From NCBI GenBank assembly GCA_015485245.1, contig WFTY01000307.1:1-8228 (forward strand): 8,228 nt of DNA, in the 5' to 3' direction. Numbering within the stretch: the stretch's first letter is position 1; the number at the start of each line of letters is the position of its first letter. Made by a program: the position numbers and the translations under genes. Below the pieces are notes generated by a model. That model did not search any database. It was not told where the DNA came from and was given only the letters and a program-made list of their open reading frames with translations. Of the stretch, positions 6,062 through 8,228 are shown piece by piece. The stretch is from Anaerolineales bacterium. GTDB taxonomy: Bacteria; Chloroflexota; Anaerolineae; Anaerolineales; UBA11858.

Positions 6062-6535
6062 ATGAAGAAAGAGATCCATCCCACCTATTATCCGGAAGCC
6101 AAGGTGACCTGCGCTTGCGGTAACACCTGGACGACCGGCAGCACCCAGCCCGAAATTCGTACCGACATTTGTTCGCAGTGCCACCCGTTTTACACGGGCG
6201 AGCAGCGCATCGTCGATACCGAGGGGCAGGTGGATCGCTTCATGAAGAAGCTCAAGGCGCGGGAAGAATACCTTGCCGCCAAGCAGGCCAAAGAGTCGCA
6301 GCGCGTCTCTCCGGCGCGTCCAATCGCCGACCTGGAGCTGGGAGCGCGCGTCGAGAAAGCCCTCGCCGAAGTGGGCATCACCGAGGTTGGGCATGTGCTC
6401 GACCGCCTCGAAACCGGCGAATCAGCTTTGCTGGGGATCAAAGGTTTCGGGCGAAAATCGCTCGCCGACCTCAAGAAAGCCTTGCGTCGCCTGGGGTACG
6501 AACTCCCCGAAGCGGCGGAGGTTGTTTCTGTGTAA
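6062..6535 (+). CDS. rpmE: 50S ribosomal protein bL31 fused to an RNA polymerase alpha-CTD-like domain
   Basis: This 157-residue protein is more than twice the usual bL31 length of about 66-75. Residues 1 to about 68 are a complete zinc-type bL31, with MKKEIHP at the start, the four ligands CAC (Cys17, Cys19) and CSQC (Cys37, Cys40), then HPFYTGEQR and VDRF. A charged linker (about 69-86) leads to residues 87-150, which align by eye to the C-terminal domain of the RNA polymerase alpha subunit: PIADLELGAR (cf. alpha's PVDDLELTVR), GITEVGHVL, and GIKGFGRKSLADLKKALRRLG (cf. NLGKKSLTEIKDVL). Of alpha's DNA-contact residues, R265, G296, K298 and S299 correspond to Arg96, Gly130, Lys132 and Ser133; N268 and C269 become Lys99 and Ala100. 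The frame is uninterrupted, with no second ribosome site. The L31 role in the 50S subunit is secure; the added domain's role is unknown. Confidence 0.9.
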   Translation: MKKEIHPTYYPEAKVTCACGNTWTTGSTQPEIRTDICSQCHPFYTGEQRIVDTEGQVDRFMKKLKAREEYLAAKQAKESQRVSPARPIADLELGARVEKALAEVGITEVGHVLDRLETGESALLGIKGFGRKSLADLKKALRRLGYELPEAAEVVSV

Positions 6536-6576
6536 GCCGCGCTTGCGCTGCTTCTAGCTTTTGTTGTACACTTACG

Positions 6577-6612
6577 GGCAGATGGCTCAGGCTATCTGCC
6601 TGTTTGCTATTC
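6577..6612 (+). terminator. Candidate intrinsic terminator after rpmE
   Basis: GGCAGATGGC (6577-6586) pairs with GCTATCTGCC (6591-6600) as a 10-bp stem with one G-T wobble and a 4-nt loop, followed by the moderately T-rich TGTTTGCTATT. The tract is weak, so termination may be partial and allow some read-through into tdk. The rest of 6536-6679 shows no clear promoter. Confidence 0.55.
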
Positions 6613-6679
6613 CGGGCCTTTTTCGCAGGTGGAACACAGGCGAAACTTTGTCTATCAACCATCCCGATAGAGAGGTGTC

Positions 6680-7249
6680 ATGAAACATCATACAGGATCG
6701 CTGGAGATCATCACCGGCTCAATGTTCTGCGGCAAAACCGAGGAGCTGATCCGCCGGTTGCGCCGCGCCACGATTGCCAGACAGCAGGTTCAGGTGTTCA
6801 AGCCGGTGATTGACGTGCGCTACGCCCGCACCGAATTGGCCTCGCACAACGGCATGACCTTTGAAGCCCGGCCAGTGGATCGCGCTGCTGAGATTCTTGA
6901 AGCCCTTGACCCTGAGACCACGGTGGTGGGCATCGATGAGGCGCAGTTTTTCGACGCAGAGATTGTTTCTCTTGTCCAGCGCCTGGCCGACCGCGGCGTG
7001 CGCGTGATCGTCGGCGGGCTGGATATGGATTTTCGCGGTGAACCGTTTGGCTTCATGCCGCTCCTGATGGCGCAGGCCGAGCGGGTGGATAAACTGCACG
7101 CCATCTGTATGGTGTGCGGCGAACCTGCCTCGCGCACACAGCGCCTGGTGGATGGCCGCCCGGCGCGTTATGATGATCCTATCGTTATTGTTGGCGCAGA
7201 CGAACTGTACGAGGCCCGCTGCCGCCGTCATCATCAGGTGCCTCGTTAG
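6680..7249 (+). CDS. tdk: Thymidine kinase (type II, cytosolic)
   Basis: This 189-residue enzyme phosphorylates thymidine to dTMP with ATP, the salvage entry into dTTP synthesis. It has the P-loop GSMFCGKT (residues 13-20), the DEAQFF motif (86-91) with Glu87 in the catalytic-base position, and the lasso/zinc domain ligands Cys143, Cys146, Cys181 and His184 in CMVCG and ARCRRHH. The length is normal for the family. A GAGGTG ribosome site lies directly before the ATG at 6680. It is preceded by a candidate terminator after rpmE, and hpt begins 9 bases after its stop, so tdk and hpt form a salvage pair. A tdk gene beside rpmE is also common in Firmicutes, so the neighbourhood is partly conserved. 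Confidence 0.97.
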   Translation: MKHHTGSLEIITGSMFCGKTEELIRRLRRATIARQQVQVFKPVIDVRYARTELASHNGMTFEARPVDRAAEILEALDPETTVVGIDEAQFFDAEIVSLVQRLADRGVRVIVGGLDMDFRGEPFGFMPLLMAQAERVDKLHAICMVCGEPASRTQRLVDGRPARYDDPIVIVGADELYEARCRRHHQVPR

Positions 7250-7258
7250 GGAGCAGCC

Positions 7259-7816
7259 ATGCGAGATTACCGGCATTTTCTGAAGACGGTTCTAATTGAT
7301 GAGCAAACCCTTCAGGCGCGCATTCGCGAGCTGGGGGAGGAGATCAGCCGCGATTACCAGGGCAAGGATCTGCATTTGTTGTGCATTCTGCGCGGCGGTG
7401 TGATGTTTCTCACAGATTTGATGCGCCAGATTCAGGTGCCTCACAGCATCGACTTTATGGCGATCTCTTCCTACGGTGTGGGGGCGCGTCAGTCCAGCGG
7501 CCAGGTGCGCCTGACTTTGGACCTGCGCGATGATATTCAGGGGCGTGATGTGCTTTTGGTGGAGGATATCATTGACAGTGGGCATACGATTTCTAACGTG
7601 CTGGCGTTGCTGGCGGTGCGCAAACCGGCCAGTCTGAAGGTGTGCACGCTGCTGGATAAGGCCGAGCGCCGCGAGGTGGATGTGCCGATTGATTATTGCG
7701 GCTTTCGCATTGCGGATGAGTTCGTCTTTGGCTACGGGTTGGATCTGGATGAATATTATCGCAATCTGCCGTTTGTGGGGGTTGTGGATTTGGAGCAATT
7801 CCAGCCCCCGGAGTGA
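7259..7816 (+). CDS. hpt: Hypoxanthine phosphoribosyltransferase
   Basis: This 185-residue type I phosphoribosyltransferase converts hypoxanthine (and usually guanine) plus PRPP to IMP or GMP. It carries the PRPP-binding motif VLLVEDIIDSGHT, with VEDIIDSGHT at residues 101-110, the early CILRGG loop (42-47), the flexible-loop SSYG (70-73), the LLDKAERR segment with base-contact Lys134, and the closing FVFGYGLDLDEYYRNLP. All are typical of bacterial HPRT. A GGGAG ribosome site precedes the ATG at 7259, 9 bases after tdk. Its TGA at 7814-7816 is followed 9 bases later by the next gene, so tdk, hpt and the downstream gene are probably co-transcribed. Xanthine use cannot be excluded from sequence but the motifs favour hypoxanthine/guanine. 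Confidence 0.96.
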   Translation: MRDYRHFLKTVLIDEQTLQARIRELGEEISRDYQGKDLHLLCILRGGVMFLTDLMRQIQVPHSIDFMAISSYGVGARQSSGQVRLTLDLRDDIQGRDVLLVEDIIDSGHTISNVLALLAVRKPASLKVCTLLDKAERREVDVPIDYCGFRIADEFVFGYGLDLDEYYRNLPFVGVVDLEQFQPPE

Positions 7817-7825
7817 GGCGATGTG

Positions 7826-8228
7826 ATGAAGGCGGGGCGACCGCCCGTCTCTCCCGCGGATAATCTGACGCCCTATGCCGGGCGCTGGGTTGCCCGTTTG
7901 GGTGATCGCGTGATCGCCCAGGGTGGCACGCCTCGTCTGGCGCTGCTGGCCGCCAAGGCAGCCCGCTTTAAGGAATCCCCGGAAGTTGAGTATATCCCCA
8001 TGCCCATGCCGCTGACTTTTTCTCCTCTCTTTGAACGCCTGCGCCAGGTGATCCCCGCGGATATGGAGGTTTACCTGGTTGGCGGGGCGGTGCGCGATGC
8101 GCTGTTGGGACGAGTTTCCAATGATCTGGATCTGGTTCTTCCCGGCGACGCCTTGCGCGCGGCCAGGCGACTGGCCAGCCGCCTGCCGGCGGCATATTTT
8201 CCCTTAGATGAAGAGCGCGGCGTGGCGC
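7826..8228 (+). CDS. CCA-adding enzyme/poly(A) polymerase family protein with extra N-terminal domain, 5' part only
   Basis: The frame from the ATG at 7826 stays open to the window end, giving 134 residues, so the gene continues beyond. From about residue 82 it has the nucleotidyltransferase head of the class II tRNA nucleotidyltransferase/poly(A) polymerase family: VYLVGGAVRDALLGR (82-96) then NDLDLVLPGD with the metal-binding DxD (Asp100, Asp102). This class adds or repairs the 3' CCA end of tRNA, or adds poly(A) tails; the later specificity region is outside the window. Residues 1 to about 61 precede the usual start of the family and hold a compact segment, YAGRWVARLGDRVIAQGG followed by a helix and YIPMPM, resembling the small DUF5678 domain. 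GAGG just before 7826 supports this start, and another ATG at 7821 is in a different frame. It closely follows hpt. Confidence 0.85.
   Translation, partial: MKAGRPPVSPADNLTPYAGRWVARLGDRVIAQGGTPRLALLAAKAARFKESPEVEYIPMPMPLTFSPLFERLRQVIPADMEVYLVGGAVRDALLGRVSNDLDLVLPGDALRAARRLASRLPAAYFPLDEERGVA

Noticed and set aside
6062..6535. The L31 extension as an assembly error or two merged genes
   Set aside because: One uninterrupted frame with uniform codon use, a natural charged linker, and no ribosome site or start ahead of the second domain. Only comparison with other genomes could fully exclude an artefact.
6169..6813. A 214-codon plus-strand frame across rpmE and tdk
   Set aside because: It lies in another frame of rpmE and runs through the intergenic terminator into tdk; low-complexity Arg/Ala-rich composition fits a shadow frame.

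Overview
The window looks like part of a chromosome from an anaerobic or facultatively anaerobic bacterium of the phylum Chloroflexota, probably Anaerolineae-like. That placement is inferred from moderately high G+C, a 2-oxoacid:ferredoxin oxidoreductase operon, strong Shine-Dalgarno sites, the style of the proteins and the two unusual fusions described below. No rRNA or other phylogenetic marker was available to test it.

Layout. (1) Positions 1-887, plus strand: the 3' end of a repetitive 'choice-of-anchor D' (ASPM/SPD-2/Hydin-like, Ig-fold) protein. (2) Positions 924-2312, minus strand: a membrane-bound PAS-GGDEF diguanylate cyclase, convergent with gene 1, with its own extended -10 promoter. 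(3) Positions 2435-5176, minus strand: a compact four-gene operon for a ketoacid:ferredoxin oxidoreductase in the order ferredoxin (delta), alpha, beta, gamma. It ends in a clear intrinsic terminator. (4) Positions 5177-5464: a divergent control region. It holds a near-consensus sigma-70 promoter for the ribosomal-protein operon, a weaker promoter for the oxidoreductase operon, a 14-bp inverted-repeat pair that overlaps one of them, and a hairpin at the predicted 5' end of the L21 mRNA. (5) Positions 5465-6535, plus strand: rplU (bL21), rpmA (bL27), and an rpmE (bL31) that continues into a domain resembling the RNA polymerase alpha-subunit C-terminal domain (alpha-CTD). (6) Positions 6680-8228, plus strand: tdk (thymidine kinase), hpt (hypoxanthine phosphoribosyltransferase), and the 5' part of a CCA-adding enzyme/poly(A) polymerase-family gene with an unusual N-terminal extension.

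How the parts work together. The minus-strand operon would oxidise a 2-oxoacid (branched-chain type suggested) to an acyl-CoA and pass electrons to ferredoxin, a typical module of anaerobic amino-acid or fatty-acid metabolism. The plus-strand half is housekeeping: large-subunit ribosomal proteins, nucleoside/base salvage and tRNA 3'-end maturation. The diguanylate cyclase would make c-di-GMP in response to a signal sensed by its PAS or membrane domain, and no target is visible here.

The most notable item is the bL31 gene. A complete zinc-type (CxC...CxxC) L31 is joined in one uninterrupted frame to an alpha-CTD-like helix-hairpin-helix domain that keeps several residues E. coli alpha uses to contact DNA. 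If confirmed, this is a ribosomal protein carrying an RNA-polymerase/DNA-contact module. No CRISPR array, tRNA, rRNA, insertion sequence or prophage gene was seen.
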